64,000 nt of DNA from Poa pratensis (taxonomy: Eukaryota; Streptophyta; Magnoliopsida; Poales; Poaceae): NCBI GenBank assembly GCA_947311845.1, contig CAMZMU010000123.1:19959414-20023413 (forward strand). The letters run 5' to 3'. The notes under the pieces are model-generated. The model saw nothing but the letters and a program-made list of their open reading frames with translations, searched no databases and was not told where the DNA came from. Each line of letters starts with the position of its first letter. Position 1 is the first letter of the stretch. Below are positions 10,861 through 23,203 of this stretch, piece after piece. The position numbers and the translations under genes were made by a program.

Positions 10861-12621
10861 ATGAGTTCCGGTATGCCCTATCCCTCTCTCTCATCTAGTT
10901 GATGGATAGAGATGAAATTAGTGGTGTTCCTCTTGGATTCGTGGTAGATTGAGTAGGTAGAGATGTGTATTTGTGGATCTAGAACCTTGTCTATAAATTT
11001 GTTGCGAAATTTGTGGCTAGATTGAAAGTTCCTCTTCCTAGATTTAGAGGAGTAACCCTAGATAATGTTAGTGCTTTTTAAGCCATAATATTACTCTTGT
11101 TACATCTCCAACACTAGATTTGGCACTCTCCCTCTAGTTTTAATTTCATACAATTTTGTAGACATGTGCTCTTTTTCTCCAAAATAATGAAATGGTGCAT
11201 TCTTACCTATGTGCTTGCCCTCCCATGCTATTCACAGGTAGTGCGTCTGTTCGACGCACCAAGTCTGTTGGGCGCAAGAAACCAAGGACCGATGGTGGTG
11301 ATGAGATTCAAGATGAGATTGATGGGGTTCCCGTGACTCGCCGGAGGTTTCCACCTCCGGAGAAGACCCTGCCCAAGAGGACCAAGTCTGCTAGTCAGTG
11401 TCGGACAAGGATTTTGCGGTCAAGCGGGCTGTCAATTGCTATGTGATTGAGAGGATGGATCAAATTCCCTCCATTCGGGGCAACAATCCTTTCTTTCACA
11501 ACAGTTCCAAGAACAATGCTACAATGAGATCTTGTTGAAGAAGCCGGTGGAGAACTGTGGAGCAGCACACATTAATATGGATCACATGAGGGACAAGATT
11601 GATTACTTTGGAGAAGCCTTGATTTGCGAAGAGTTTGGGCTTTCCCTGATGGAGTTGGAACAAGATTTTGATGAGAAGCTTGTGGCTCAGTTTCTAGCCA
11701 CCGTTCACTTTGGAATGAGACGGAGCGCACCATCACATGGATGACAAAGGATAAGAAGTTTGACGAGAAGTGGTCTGAAATTGCTCGATGCTTGAGTATG
11801 AGGAGTTTGGTTCCGTCCTCTACGACGACTTTGACGATACTCACTTCCGTGTCCATCATGTGGGGGTGCAGGCTGTAGAAGTGGAGAAGCTCTTGCCTTT
11901 ATATGACCCGGAGAGCGCTGAGAAGTGGAAGGTTGGCAAGTCCAAGGGACTTTTTCCCACTTGGGACATCATGCACAGGATTTATCGCGAGACCATCAAC
12001 CCAAAGGTGGGCAACATTGATGAAATTCATGGTTTTCTCAAAAATCTCATGCTCCTCACAAAGGAGATGCAAGGCAAGGGGAAGAAGTTGGATGTCATGG
12101 ATTTCATTTGGCATGAACTTTGGGAGGTCATTATCAAGAAGAAGAACATCGCTTTTGCTCCTCTCATCATGCGTATCATCATTTGGAAGTGGGTTGAGGA
12201 GAACGATGTTGCGGAGCTTGGGGATGCGGAGGAATGGATCCCCCACAAGAGTAAGCGGCTCCTTGTTAAGCCCCATCCGAAGAAGAAGAAGAGCAAAGAA
12301 GTTGTGGATGAAGCCGGTCCCTCTCACACTAAGAAGGAAGGGCCTTTCCTTTGGATGGCTACTTCTATGAAGAAGCTCTTCAAGCTGACCAAGAAAGTTG
12401 AGAGGAACCAATATGATGTCTATGAGAGCACGATGAAGGCTCGCCAAGCTGAAATTGCTCACCGTCGTGCTCAAGGAGAACAAGTGCAGTCCGGCTCGGA
12501 GAAGAACATCACTCCATGGGAGGAGTGGCAAGCTCAGGACAGTGCAGGGCAGGTGATCACTTGGGCAGATTATGAAGAAGATGAAGTCACCTCTCAGCAG
12601 CCTCCGTTCGGTTTCGAGTGA
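10861..12621 (+). pseudogene. Accessory frame of the Copia element with a likely intron, frameshifted
   Basis: SIRE/Maximus-type elements often carry an extra reading frame after pol, whose role is unsettled. Here ATGAGTTCCG at 10861-10870 is followed by a GT donor at 10871, and an acceptor after a pyrimidine-rich stretch ends at 11237 (TTCACAG). Joining them keeps one frame, which begins MSSG and enters a basic, Arg/Lys-rich segment. The frame changes near 11435 and 11730. The largest piece, 11788-12621 (277 aa), is hydrophilic, contains WHELWEVIIKKKNIAF and a lysine-rich tract, and shows no membrane segment. Codon content is unlike the nearby LTR. I do not assign a function. Confidence 0.6.
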
Positions 12622-13044
12622 CCCTTGGGGCGTTAGCATCGGTCTTTCCCTTTTTGGTGTCTCGATGCCAAAGGGGGAGAGATATCTAGTAGGCTCGTAC
12701 GGGGTTTCGCAAGGGTTGTGTGTCACAAGCTTGTTCTTTATTCGTGTTGTTTCTCTTGCTTGTGAACACTTTTTTTTTTTCAGTTGTGGATCTCTCCATG
12801 TGGTGTAAGACATGTGAACCTTAATTGCTTAGCTTATTATCTTTGTTCATGTCTTATTCTTTGTTGCAAGCTCTTTATATATTCTATTTGCAAAGTTTGC
12901 AAAAGCTAGGGGGAGCATTGATCCTAGGTTGTGTGCGTTTGTGCATTCAAAAGCATTTCATGAATAATGCACATGTCTAGGGGGAGCTCCGTCTATCTTT
13001 TACAAATCTTTTGCCTTGCGATAATTGTGTTGTCATCTAACGCC

Positions 13045-13057
13045 AAAAAGGGGGAGA
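13045..13057 (+). other. Polypurine tract of the Copia element
   Basis: AAAAAGGGGGAGA lies just before the 3' LTR start at 13059. Further purine boxes with GGGGGAG occur at about 12673, 12909 and 12979. Confidence 0.85.
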
Positions 13058-13058
13058 T

Positions 13059-14348
13059 TGAAAGTGCATCTTCCCTAGATGATGTTTTGGTGTTAGTGAT
13101 AACACAATTATGTATCTAACGATGTATTTTGAGCTTCCAGGAATTTCTGATATAAGCGTCATCGGATAGAGCTTGCAATTTGCTCTTAGCAGTTTTCTGC
13201 TCAGGCAGCGGTAGTACCGCCAGGAGGGCCGGTAGTACCGCTGCGCAGGGTTTCTGCCAGCTACCGCTGGCGGTACCGCTGGAGGTACCGCCGTTTTTCA
13301 GCTTCTGTTTCCATCAGCGGTAGCTCCAGCGGTACTGCAGCGGTAGTACCGCTGGGCAGCGGCAGTACCGCCATCCCCAGCGGTGGTACCGCTGGCCAGC
13401 GGCAGTACCGCCCGAGGTACCGCCGTTTTGCTGCTTCTGTTTCATCGGGCGGTAGCTGCAGCGGTACCGCGGCGGCAGTACCGCTGGGCAGCGGTGGTAC
13501 CGCTGCCTCCAGCGGTAGTACCGCTTTGAAGACAGGCGCGGGCTCCAGATTTCGAGCCGTTTGAATTGAAGACGAAGAAGGGCAGCGGTACTACCGCTGC
13601 CCCCAGCGGTACTACCGCCGCGGGAATCTGGCTGTGCAACGGCCACTTTTGGAGGAGCTATTTAAAGGGGTCTTCTTCCCCACATGAACACTAAGTTTTC
13701 CTATGCTCTCTCTCCTCCATTGATGAAAGCTTCAACCTACTAAGATCTCCCACTCCAACCACCCAAACCTCTTGATACTTTGTGGAGTGAAGGAGGAGGT
13801 CTAGATCTACATCTCCACCGAAGGAATTTCAAATCCCTCCACACGGATAGTGTGGAACTTGCATCTTGGGTTGCTTGTAACTCGAGGTGCCTTTGTGAGT
13901 CTCGGAGGAAGTCCGAGGCATTGTTGGGAGGCTTCAACTCATTGTGGAGTTCCCCGACCTTTGTGTACCGGCTTGGTCAACGCCATCAAGGTGACCTCAT
14001 AGTGAATGAGCCAAACCCCCACGGGGGAAGCTCACGGAGAATAGAGTGAGCACATCCGTGCTATTGGAGCGCCTAGGTGGCTCCACACTCCTCCAACGTA
14101 GACGTACTTCCCTTGGGAAGGAACTACGGGAAACATCTCCGTGTCTCCACTTTGCGGTTACCTCTATCCTTTACTTGTTGCTTCCGCTACTTGGTTTACC
14201 TTGCTTGTATCACATAGGTTGCTATCACCTAGTGCACATCTAGTCAACCTTGTGTTACTTTGCTCAAGTCTTAATTAATCGAAAAAGAATTAAAATTTGG
14301 TAGTCGCCTAATCACCCCCCCCCCTCTAGTCGACATATCGATCTTTCA
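13059..14348 (+). repeat. 3' LTR of the Copia element
   Basis: Same length as the 5' LTR (1,290 bp). By eye the two differ at roughly a dozen to fifteen places, many of them single-base insertions or deletions. The palindrome array is at about 13205-13621. Confidence 0.95.
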
Positions 14349-14353
14349 CCAAC

Positions 14354-15775
14354 GAGGAGCTAAAGGTAGGATAAGTAATCTCTCAAGTTCTATCAACCAC
14401 TGATACAACTCTACGCACACTAAACGTTTGCATTATCTAGGAAATAAAACTACAGTAGCAATACGGGTATGAGAGTAGTTTTGCAAGATAATAAATACAA
14501 GAAAGTAAAAGTTAGTGCTGCAGCAATAAAGTACATAAGTAACATATACTAACAGTACCATGAGTGTGGAAAAGTGGTGGTAATTGTGGTGGCTTTGTCC
14601 AAGATTAATTAGTGAAGGTACTTGGTTCATTGTCTTCGATGCAGTTTTCTATGTGGGAGAGGCTAAATATACATGCACTCCACTACTTGGGATTACAAGT
14701 ACTATATGATTGGATTGTTAGCAAGCATCCGCAAATACTAACAATGCATTAAGGTTTCCCCAACCATAGCCTTAAGTTCAAGGTCCTCTTACTCCCATAC
14801 GTGCAACTAATCGGTTCGCGTTCTCAGGTTTCTGTCACTCCGGCAGAACTTCCCCCGCTTCGTTACAAATACTACCAACCCTAGGGTGTTTGATCCATGC
14901 GCGCACAAATATAATGGACACCAAAGGACAGCACCATATAGACATACAACTCTAATGAACCTCATGCATTCAATTAAGCAATCAAAAGACAAATAAACTA
15001 CGGAAACATGATGTAAATCATAGGATAAATATTATAGCATCAAACACCATGTTTACATAGGACGGTACAGAGGTTTGTGGGAGGATGAACCACTGAATAC
15101 AAGGAGGAGATGGTGATGGAGATGGCGGTGAAGACGGCGGAGAGGGCAGCGAGGAGCGCAGGGCGGCGGCGGCGGCGCCGGCGGCGCGGGGAACTCCTTT
15201 CCCCCGCCGGCAAGCATGGGGAGCGCCGCCCCTTAGCCTCCCTCCTTCATGGCTTCTTGGGAGCCCTCCCCCATGGAGATGGGATCCATGGGGGAGGCAA
15301 AAACGTGGCTTTTGGTGGCTGAAATTCGTGGGTGGAGGAGTCCTCCACGAATTAGGTTTCCTCCCTTTATATATCTTCTCGGATTTCCGTCACCCCCTTT
15401 TAGGGTTCCACCAAAACGGGCCTACAGGCCGCGTCCGAACTCCGATTGGGCTGATCTCGGGCTTAAAATCTTCGTATGGAAAATTGTGACAACTTTCGTA
15501 AGGATCTCCATTTGACGTCATCTTCGAGGGTCAAACTGGCAATCTTCGTAAAAAGTTCTCAGACAGATTTCAGGAAAGTCCCAATTCGACTCCAACAAGG
15601 TTTCCTCTTGTATTCTTGATAATTTCTACACATCAAAGAGTAAAACAAGAACATTGTGCACTTTTGCAACTATTAGTAGGTTAGTCCAAATAAATAATAA
15701 ACTTAATATAAAAAAGTGCTAAAAGCATAAAAACATGAAACAATCAAAAATTATAGATACGTTTTGGACGTATCA
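14354..15775 (-). repeat. 3' LTR of the first Gypsy-type element (main part)
   Basis: This is the larger part of the 3' LTR; its last 65 bases lie at 2560-2624 beyond the Copia insertion. It matches the LTR at 19305-20316 closely, but holds about 480 bases (roughly 14420-14904) missing from that copy. The missing stretch is bounded by short CGCACA-like repeats, so a microhomology deletion in the other LTR is the simplest reading. Confidence 0.85.
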
Positions 15776-15790
15776 ACATCCCCAAGCTTA
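15776..15790 (-). other. Polypurine tract of the first Gypsy-type element
   Basis: On the minus strand this reads TAAGCTTGGGGATGT directly against the 3' LTR start TGATACGTCC. That is the expected position of the plus-strand primer for reverse transcription. Confidence 0.75.
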
Positions 15791-18700
15791 ATTCCTGCTC
15801 GTCCTCGAGTAGGTAAATGATAACAAAATAATTTTTGATTGTAAATGCTATGATCAGGTCTTTAACAATTGCATGATGTATGGATAATAAAACTTAGCAA
15901 TCATGTTTCCTAATGAAAAGTATCAACGAACTAAGAGCTTATAACATGAAATTTATAAACATCAACAAGATTGCAATGTTCGTAATAAGACATGATAGAG
16001 TGGTATCTCGCTTGCCTTTAATTGTGGAGCAAAACATAAATGCCAAGGCACCTCTGAAGTTCAAGTGAAGACTAGATATAGAGATATCAAAGATAAAAGC
16101 ATCATGTTATACCTCAATTAATCGTATTCTGGGACAAGCACATTACACTAAGAACGACAGCTATGCTCTCGAAGAAGTGCTCAAAGAAAGGATGGTGACT
16201 CAACATAAAAATAAAAGATTGGCCCTTCGCAGAGGGAAGCAGGGATTAACACGTGCTAGAGCTTTTTGTTTTTAAAAACAGAGGTAAAAATGTTTTGAGA
16301 GGTGTTTGTTAATTGTCAACGAATGGTAGCGGAGAACAGTATTCTACCTGTCAAACGGACTTTTAAGAGCGGCTCCCATGAAGGACGTTATTTCTACCAG
16401 CAAGGCAGATCATCCCTCTTTCTCTTTGGTTTACACACGCAGGTATTTCACTGTTTGTCATTGCTTACTGATGAATCAGGGCAAAAGTGTGAAGAGAATT
16501 AATTGGTTAAAGTTGTAATTAATTGGGACTGGGCACCCCGTTGCCAGCTCTTTTTGCAAGTTATTGGATAAGCGGATGTATATGCCACTAGTCCAGGTGT
16601 AAAAGTCCATTTGACAAATAGAATAAAGAATAACCACACTAATTCCTCATGAGCTAGTAAACATTGACACAAAAAGAAATATTTTGAAGGTTTTAAAGGT
16701 AGCACATGCAAATTTACTTGGAATGGCTTGAAATACCATGCATAGGAATTTTTGGTGGACTCTTTGGGATAACTTGGTTTTAAGGATTTGGATGCACGAG
16801 CAGCATTCCCGCTCAGTACAAGTGAAGGCTAGCAATAGACTGGGAAGCGACAACCACGAGAGCGATAACGGTCATAATCATGCTTGCGACAAAATAAAAT
16901 TAACGGAGGCATAAAAACGATACTAAAACTCTGAGGCAAAATAGATCATCAAGGCTTAATTGACTTTTATTTTTCAGTCATAACATGTGTGAGCATGTGC
17001 CAAGTCGATTCAAGTGAATTATTCAGAGGAGGATACCACCTACCATACCATTTACGAAAGGACAATGCATGTAAATATCAATAACATATATGCACTATTA
17101 GCTAGTTGAGACTAACCATAAGAAAACATAAACTACTAAACAATATTCACACATCATTTTTAAGTTTCAACAAGTAATCCATTAACCAAGTAAACATTGA
17201 AAACAGAGGATAAATAAAATATGATGATCCACTTATTAATGTAACTGGTGTTTGATGCTAAGATAAATAGATAATAAAATACAGCCGCTTCAAGTTTAGT
17301 TAAGTTCCTATGTTGCTCAAAAAACAAAGTTTAAAGGTTTGCAAACCGTGGGGTTATTGATGAAGAGGGATGCGGGGACATCCCCAAGCTTATGACTTTG
17401 GCCGTTCTTCAATATTCCATAGTTTGGTGTTCCTTCATTCTCTGTGAAAAAACTTCAACACAAAAACTTTCCCATTCTTTTCTGCGGTTAGACATTAGTA
17501 CAATAGATAATATTTCCCAAGTGCTACTATTAAACCAAATAAAATTTTGTTTTTAAGTTACAGAAAGGTTGCTTAAATGGCCAACTTATAAATGAAAGGT
17601 AAGAACCATTAAAAATCAAATGAAAACGAAAAGAGGCCACTCTTGCAACAAAAGTCAGAATCTGTCCAGAAAAACAGCAGCTGGAAAACGCAATTTTTAG
17701 GTGCACTTAAACATGCCCGAAATTTTAGCCAATTTTTGTACATGCAGAGGATTAGGTGCTACAACATCAGTAATTTTTCGTGATTTTTAGAGCTTCCAGT
17801 AAAATGAAAAATCGCGCAATAGCAGTAGATACCGAAAACAGAAAATCACTTTTTACATATGTATCAACTAAGCTAAATGGATAAAACTTGGTACTTTATT
17901 TTTGATAAACTAAGACCAGAGGCTAAGCAAGACCTAAACATGCTAGCTACAGCAAGGAAAACTCTAAAAAAAATCAAAAGTAAAACCAAATAAAGAACCA
18001 AACAAAGAAGCAAAACAAAAGAAAATATTTTTGTTATTTTGAATTTATAAGTGAAAGTAAAGAAGCAATCGAAACCAAATAAGAGCCTAATAAAACTAAA
18101 GAAGGTAAAACCAAGACATATAAAAGCAATTATAATACAAGTTAAGACAATACATATCATGTGGACGGGTAATATAGAGTATGAACGAGACAACCTCATG
18201 TTAGTTGATGAATAGGGGGATGACTCGGGCATCCCCAAGCTTAGATGATTGTATCTTCTTGAATATGTTCTTGGGATGCACCTACACATCCCCAAGCTTG
18301 AGCTCTTGCGTCTTCTTATTCATCTCATATCACCATATTGATTAGATCTTATAAGCTACATCCACATAAAACTTCACAAAACTCATTAGTAGGGTTAGTA
18401 CTCATTAAATAAAATCCACTCATGTTCAAGCATTGACAAGTTTTATAATTTTTAAACATTAGCCACTGTATATACTAAGGTGTTCATGATTTCCGTTGTC
18501 CGTCGAAAAACTAATGAAACTAACAACAAGTACAATATTGAATAAACAAAGAAATCTGTCAAAACTGAACAGTCCGTAAAGATGGCATTCAACGAGATAG
18601 TTAAGTAGCTCAAATCGAAAAACTTTAGTCTAATGAAAGAAGATTAATCTCAGGTTTATGCACAAAAATTTCAAGTCAAAATACTATTCTGAGATTTATC

Positions 18701-19275
18701 ACGATTTTATTTACAGAGAAGCACAAAATCTGTCTAAACAGAACAGTCAGTAAAGATCGAATTTTTCGACCTATCTTACAAAATTCAAATCAGAAAAGTT
18801 AGTCTAATGAAAGAAAGCTAATAAGCATCACTTTGCACTCAAGAAATTTCAGATCAAGATCACGTTCTGGTGATTTTAAACATTTAATACGGTGGAGCAC
18901 AGAAAATCTGTTTCTGGACAGCAAAGTAAAACTATCAACTTTCAATTAACTAAAGACTATAATTAGCATTTTATTTTTATGTACAGAGGTATATACACAA
19001 TATTTACATGTTTTTAATGAAAAGCTTCCATGGAAAGATTTGTTTTGGTTTCATAGGCATGAACACAAGTGTTCAAGGTCGACCCCCATTTAACCATTAC
19101 TCATCTTTCCAATCACTTTTCTTTTTGAAAACGTTTTTAGATAACAACTACACCTTTTTTTTTTAATTCGCATTCCCTATCCATAGTAAGATAAAGAACA
19201 ACTTAATACTGAAAATAAAAACTACTTAGAGATAAAGCAAACAAGTGCACACAAGAACATTAACCTACGCTATGG

Positions 19276-19294
19276 CTCCCCGGCAACGGCGCCA
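19276..19294 (-). other. Primer binding site, tRNA-Asp type
   Basis: On the minus strand this reads TGGCGCCGTTGCCGGGGAG, ten bases downstream of the 5' LTR. Seventeen bases match the 3' end of plant tRNA-Asp (CCCCGGCAACGGCGCCA). This fixes the orientation of the element and marks 19305-20316 as its 5' LTR. Confidence 0.85.
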
Positions 19295-19304
19295 GAAAAG
19301 GTCT

Positions 19305-20316
19305 TGATAACCCACAAGTATAGGGGATCGCGTGTAGCCTTTTCGATAAGTAAGAGTGTCGAACCCAACGAGGAGCTAAAGGTAGGATAAGTAATCTCTC
19401 AAGTTCTATCAACCACTGATACAACTCTACGCACACAAATATAATAGATACCAAAGGACAGTACCATATCAGCATACAACTCTAATGAACCATAGACATT
19501 CAACAAAGCAATCAAAAGACAAATAAACTACACAAGCATGACGTAGATCATAGGATAAATATTATAGCATCAAACACCATGTTTACATAGGACGGTACAG
19601 AGATTTATGGGAGGATGAACCACTGAATACAAGGAGGAGATGGTGATGGAGATGGCGGTGAAGACGGCGGAGAGGGCAGCGAGGAGCGCAGGGCGGCGGC
19701 GGCGGCGCCGGCGGCGCGGGGAACTCCTTCCCCGCCGCCGGCATCATGGGGGAGCGCCGCCCCTTAGCCTCCCTCCTTCATGGCTTCTTGGGAGCCCTCC
19801 CCCATGGAGATGGGATCCATGGGGGAGGCAAAAACGTGGCTTTTGGTGGCTGAAATTCGTGGGTGGAGGAGTCCTCCACGAGTTAGGTTTCCTCCATTTA
19901 TATATCTTCTCGGATTTCCGTCACCCCTTTTAGGGTTCCACCAAAACGGGCCTACAGGCCGTGTCCGAACTCCGATTGGGCTGATCTCGGGCTAAAAATC
20001 TTCGTATGGAAAATTGTGACAACTTTCTCTTTAATTGGATTTCCATTTGACGTCGTCGTCGAGGGTCAAACTGACAATCTTCGTAAAAAGTTCTCAGACA
20101 GATTTCAGGAAAGTCCCAATTCGACTCCAACAAGGTTTCCTCTTGTATTTTTGATAATTCCTACACATCAAAGGGTAAAACAAGAACATTGTGCACTTTT
20201 GCAACTATTAATACGTTAGTCCAAATAAATCATAAACTTAATATAAAAAACAAGTGTCAAAGGCATAATATTAACATGAAACAATCAAAAATTATAGATA
20301 CGTTTTGGACGTATCA
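19305..20316 (-). repeat. 5' LTR of the first Gypsy-type element, internally deleted
   Basis: The 1,012-bp LTR runs from TGATAACCCAC to GACGTATCA on the plus strand. Compared with the 3' LTR it lacks about 480 bases at 19431-19438. The rest, including the purine-rich block near 19640 and the terminal GATACGT...ACGTATC inverted repeat, is nearly identical. Confidence 0.88.
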
Positions 20317-20321
20317 GGGGC

Positions 20322-20738
20322 AGACGCCCCCCCCCCCACCCCGAACTACACATAGCCTTGCTATGATATGCATGTATCTTCCTAATCTTCTATATCTATT
20401 AAATAGGAGCACCCCACTACATGATTTGTTTCAACATGCAAGCCTCCTACGTCACCGAAGTCATTTTCTGTTTAGTTGTACGCCATCTCAGCCCCGCCCC
20501 GTTTCTTCGGTCTGTTATAGTCCTGTTCCATCCATCTCGTGGGTTATGTTTCCATCCGTTTGGTCAAACTGGTCCGAACCATATATGCAGATCAGTCCAC
20601 GTATAGCCAATTAATCCATGGGATCAATTGCGTGAACCAGCACCAAAAACATAAAGCCCATGTTTGCTTTTCCTCACGACCTTGCAGCCACCAGCCAAAC
20701 GACAATCACTATAAAGAAGAAGAAACCCTTTGCAAAGG
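20322..20738. repeat. Host flank X, first copy (ends in TSD AAAGG)
   Basis: This AT-rich segment starts at a GACGCC-plus-poly(C) tract and ends AAAGG directly against the LTR at 20739. It recurs almost unchanged at 29944-30372, directly against the LTR at 30373. A short frame (for example 20421-20606) is present in both copies but shows no known motif. Confidence 0.85.
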
Positions 20739-22302
20739 TGATAACCCCCAAGAGCAGGGGATCACAGTAGCACCTCTCAATGTGGAAGTAAGGTATCGAT
20801 CCGCAGGAGCAAGAAGGAAAAGTTATCTATTCCCTACAACTAAAGTGTCACAAGTTTTAGTTGATTATGCACTAAACACGTTTAAGGAACAAGAAGGTTG
20901 ATTTAATTGATGGGAATGTAACAAAACAAGAATGTAAAAGTGTCCCAATCCTCTTCAATGCAAGAGGACAAGACAAAGGTTTTCTCTTATAGGAACAATG
21001 GACATGGGTTCACTTAATCCTCTCTCTCATCTACGGTGATTATCATGTTATAGATAAAGTACACACAATTGTCATGTTTTAATGGTAGCTTTTATAACGG
21101 CTATATGTCCTAAAACACATAGTTGAAAGAAGTACTCATTTGTGTTGCTAGGTCACCCTCGTAAGGCTAGCGTGGTTGCTCTCACTCCCACATCATACTC
21201 TTCCTTTTTACCCCCAGATAAAGGATGTTGGGCTGTATTTCACATGTCACTCAATACATATGCTGTTGTCACATCGGCCATCCCGTACCTACATACATCA
21301 TACTTCATAATGGACAATATTCTAAACACTAGTGCAATGATTCATATTTCGTGTGCATGACCACATCTCTCTCATCTATCCACACTTGGTGGTGTCAATC
21401 ACCTCATGACAAGGATAAACAAGGCATTATGCATAAATCAAACCATCACATGTATCATAGAATATCTCCAAAGTATGACAAATCATAAAAGCTCCAACAC
21501 AACGGTAAATGTATAACAAATCATCTCATACCACAATATCCACCATAAGAATTACATAGATAGATCCATACTTATGCAAAGCACATCATATGGACTCCAA
21601 CAATGATCATACATAGAGAGATTAGATCAAGTTACCACCACAAACCCAAAGTCCAGGGGATGGACTACTCCCCCTTCATCATGGAGACGGTGGAGAAGTC
21701 GTTGGAGAAGATGGAGAGGTTGATGAAGAGGTGCAGCCCGGAGTGGAGGCGGCGACCCGCGGCGGCCCTTGGGGGCGGCGGCGGCTGCCCTTGGTGATGA
21801 GGAAGGTGTGGAGGAGGTTCTCCTCCCCCAGACGGCTGCCTGGGAGGAGGAAAATTCGTGGTCTTGGGTGCCTCTCACGACCTAGGGTTTCCTTCTTTAT
21901 AAGGACTCTCGGATTTCCGTCACACCCTTTTAGGGTCCACCAAAACGGGCCTGCAGGCCGCGTCCGAACTCCAATTGGACTGATCTCGGGCTTAAAATCT
22001 TCGTATGGAAAATTGTGACAACTTTCTCTTTAATTTGATTTCCATTGGACGCCATCTTCGAGGGTCAAACTGACAATCTCCGTAAAAAGTTCTCAGACAG
22101 ATTTCAGGAAAGTCCCAATTTGACTCCAACAAGGTTTCCTTTTGTATTTTTGATAATTTCTACACAACAAATAGGAAAACAAGAAGATTTTGCACTTTGG
22201 CAACTATTAGTAGGTTATTCTAATAAATGTCATAATATGATATAAAGTGTATATAAAACATGTGCCAATTGACATAAAACATGCATGGAACATCAAAAAT
22301 TA

Positions 22303-23193
22303 CTAGTTGAATGCCCGTGCGTTGCTACGGGCATCTAAATTTCTTTCTTTGTGCTTATATAATACATGTGAAATATTATGTGCACATTATAATAGTCGCA
22401 TCGCATAGTGTTTCAGAAACAATGGTATGGATTAACGTATCATTTGAAACTATGACATGATATTGTTACCTCACGCTTCCCATTGTTTACCTATCATATT
22501 ATACCATGTTCATCCTTGCGGTGTAACTCCATTTCATATGGAGGGACCGTGTGATCACCGGAGCTTCGCAAGAAACCATTCGGCGGCGGCCTAGTTTCGG
22601 AGGGCGGCGTACGCCGTAGATTCAGACCGCTCCGAAACTAACCGAGTCCTTCAAGAGCTCCGTCTTCCTCTCTTATACCTCTCGTCGATTCACGCTTGTC
22701 AGGATGCCGTGGAAAGCAAGATCGAGGTCGCTTCCCCGAACTCCGGCCGAACGCTGCCGCACACAATTCGCCGCCCTCCGACCTCTCCTTTCACCGAGCA
22801 CAAATTCTTCGTACTCCTTGTGAACCTACGGTCCTCAAGCTCCGCTCCCCTCGCTCGATTTCTTCGATTTAACCGTCAACCGGAACACCGCCTTCGCTGC
22901 TATCGTTGACGAACTACCGCGCACCTCACGCCCAGACCCCTGGCCAGGTCTCCGATGAGCCGACGAGCGCTGCTCGCTCGTCTACACCGGTCCGACCTGA
23001 CGGACAGCGCCGGCGGCGGAGGTGCTCCAGGTCCAGATGGACTGCGGCGGACGAGCTCCAAGAGGGATTGGGGATATTTTCACTTAGCGGTGGTAGCTAT
23101 GTAATACCTACCAAAACGCAGGGGCAAAATCAGAAACTGAAAATAACGTACCAACCATCAACCATCACCTTAAGCCGTATTATATAGTAGAGA
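22303..23193 (-). mobile_element. Helitron A
   Basis: Read on the minus strand it starts TCTCTACTATATAATAC at 23193 and ends CTAG at 22303. A short hairpin (CCCGTAGCAACGCACGGG) lies just before the 3' end. It sits between A and T of the LTR with no target duplication, as Helitrons do. There is no Rep/helicase gene, so it is non-autonomous. The GC-rich middle (about 22560-23060) may be captured host sequence, but I recognise no exon. Confidence 0.85.
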
Positions 23194-23203
23194 TTATATA
23201 TAT

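Larger units (their letters stand above)
2625..14348 (+). mobile_element. Copia LTR retrotransposon, SIRE/Maximus-like, decayed
   Basis: This 11.7-kb element has two 1,290-bp LTRs (2625-3914 and 13059-14348), each starting TGAAAGTGC and ending TCTTTCA, flanked by CCAAC at 2620-2624 and 14349-14353. An initiator-tRNA-Met primer site, gag, a coiled-coil spacer, protease, integrase, reverse transcriptase and RNase H follow in Copia order. A further reading frame lies between pol and the 3' LTR, as in the SIRE/Maximus lineage. The coding part has many frame changes. It inserted into the 3' LTR of the Gypsy-type element at 2560-20316, so it is the younger of the two. Lineage is inferred from layout, not from a search. 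Confidence 0.92.
15776..19304 (-). other. Non-coding interior of the first Gypsy-type element
   Basis: About 3.5 kb of AT-rich sequence lies between the LTRs. I find no gag, protease, reverse transcriptase or integrase motif on either strand. The box CATCCCCAAGCTTA occurs at the 3' LTR border and again at 17379-17392, 18230-18243 and, with one change, 18287-18300. One minus-strand frame near 18180-18295 contains LSLGMPESSPYSST, which recalls the LSLGMPVQ of the open reading frame in the second Gypsy-type element, so this may be decayed coding sequence. Confidence 0.7.
2560..20316 (-). mobile_element. Non-coding Gypsy-type LTR retrotransposon, interrupted by a Copia element
   Basis: The element is read on the minus strand. 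It begins on the plus strand with TGATAACCCAC and ends with GACGTATCA, flanked by GGGGC at 2555-2559 and 20317-20321. Its 5' LTR is 19305-20316, followed on the minus strand by a tRNA-Asp type primer binding site and about 3.5 kb of non-coding interior. A purine-rich tract at 15776-15790 precedes the 3' LTR (15775 down to 14354, then 2624 down to 2560). The 3' LTR is split by the Copia element at 2625-14348. No gag or pol is present, so the element would depend on proteins from a relative. The primer-site type is that of Athila/Tat-like Gypsy elements; the named family is not established. Confidence 0.88.

Noticed and set aside
15110..15515. Gly/Arg-rich frames in the Gypsy LTRs (also 19640, 21731, 33557)
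   Set aside because: They lie within LTRs, recur in all copies with shifting frames, and have low-complexity composition.
17379..18300. CRISPR-like array from the repeated CATCCCCAAGCTTA box
   Set aside because: The spacing is irregular (hundreds of bases), the context is a plant retrotransposon, and the box equals the element's own polypurine tract.
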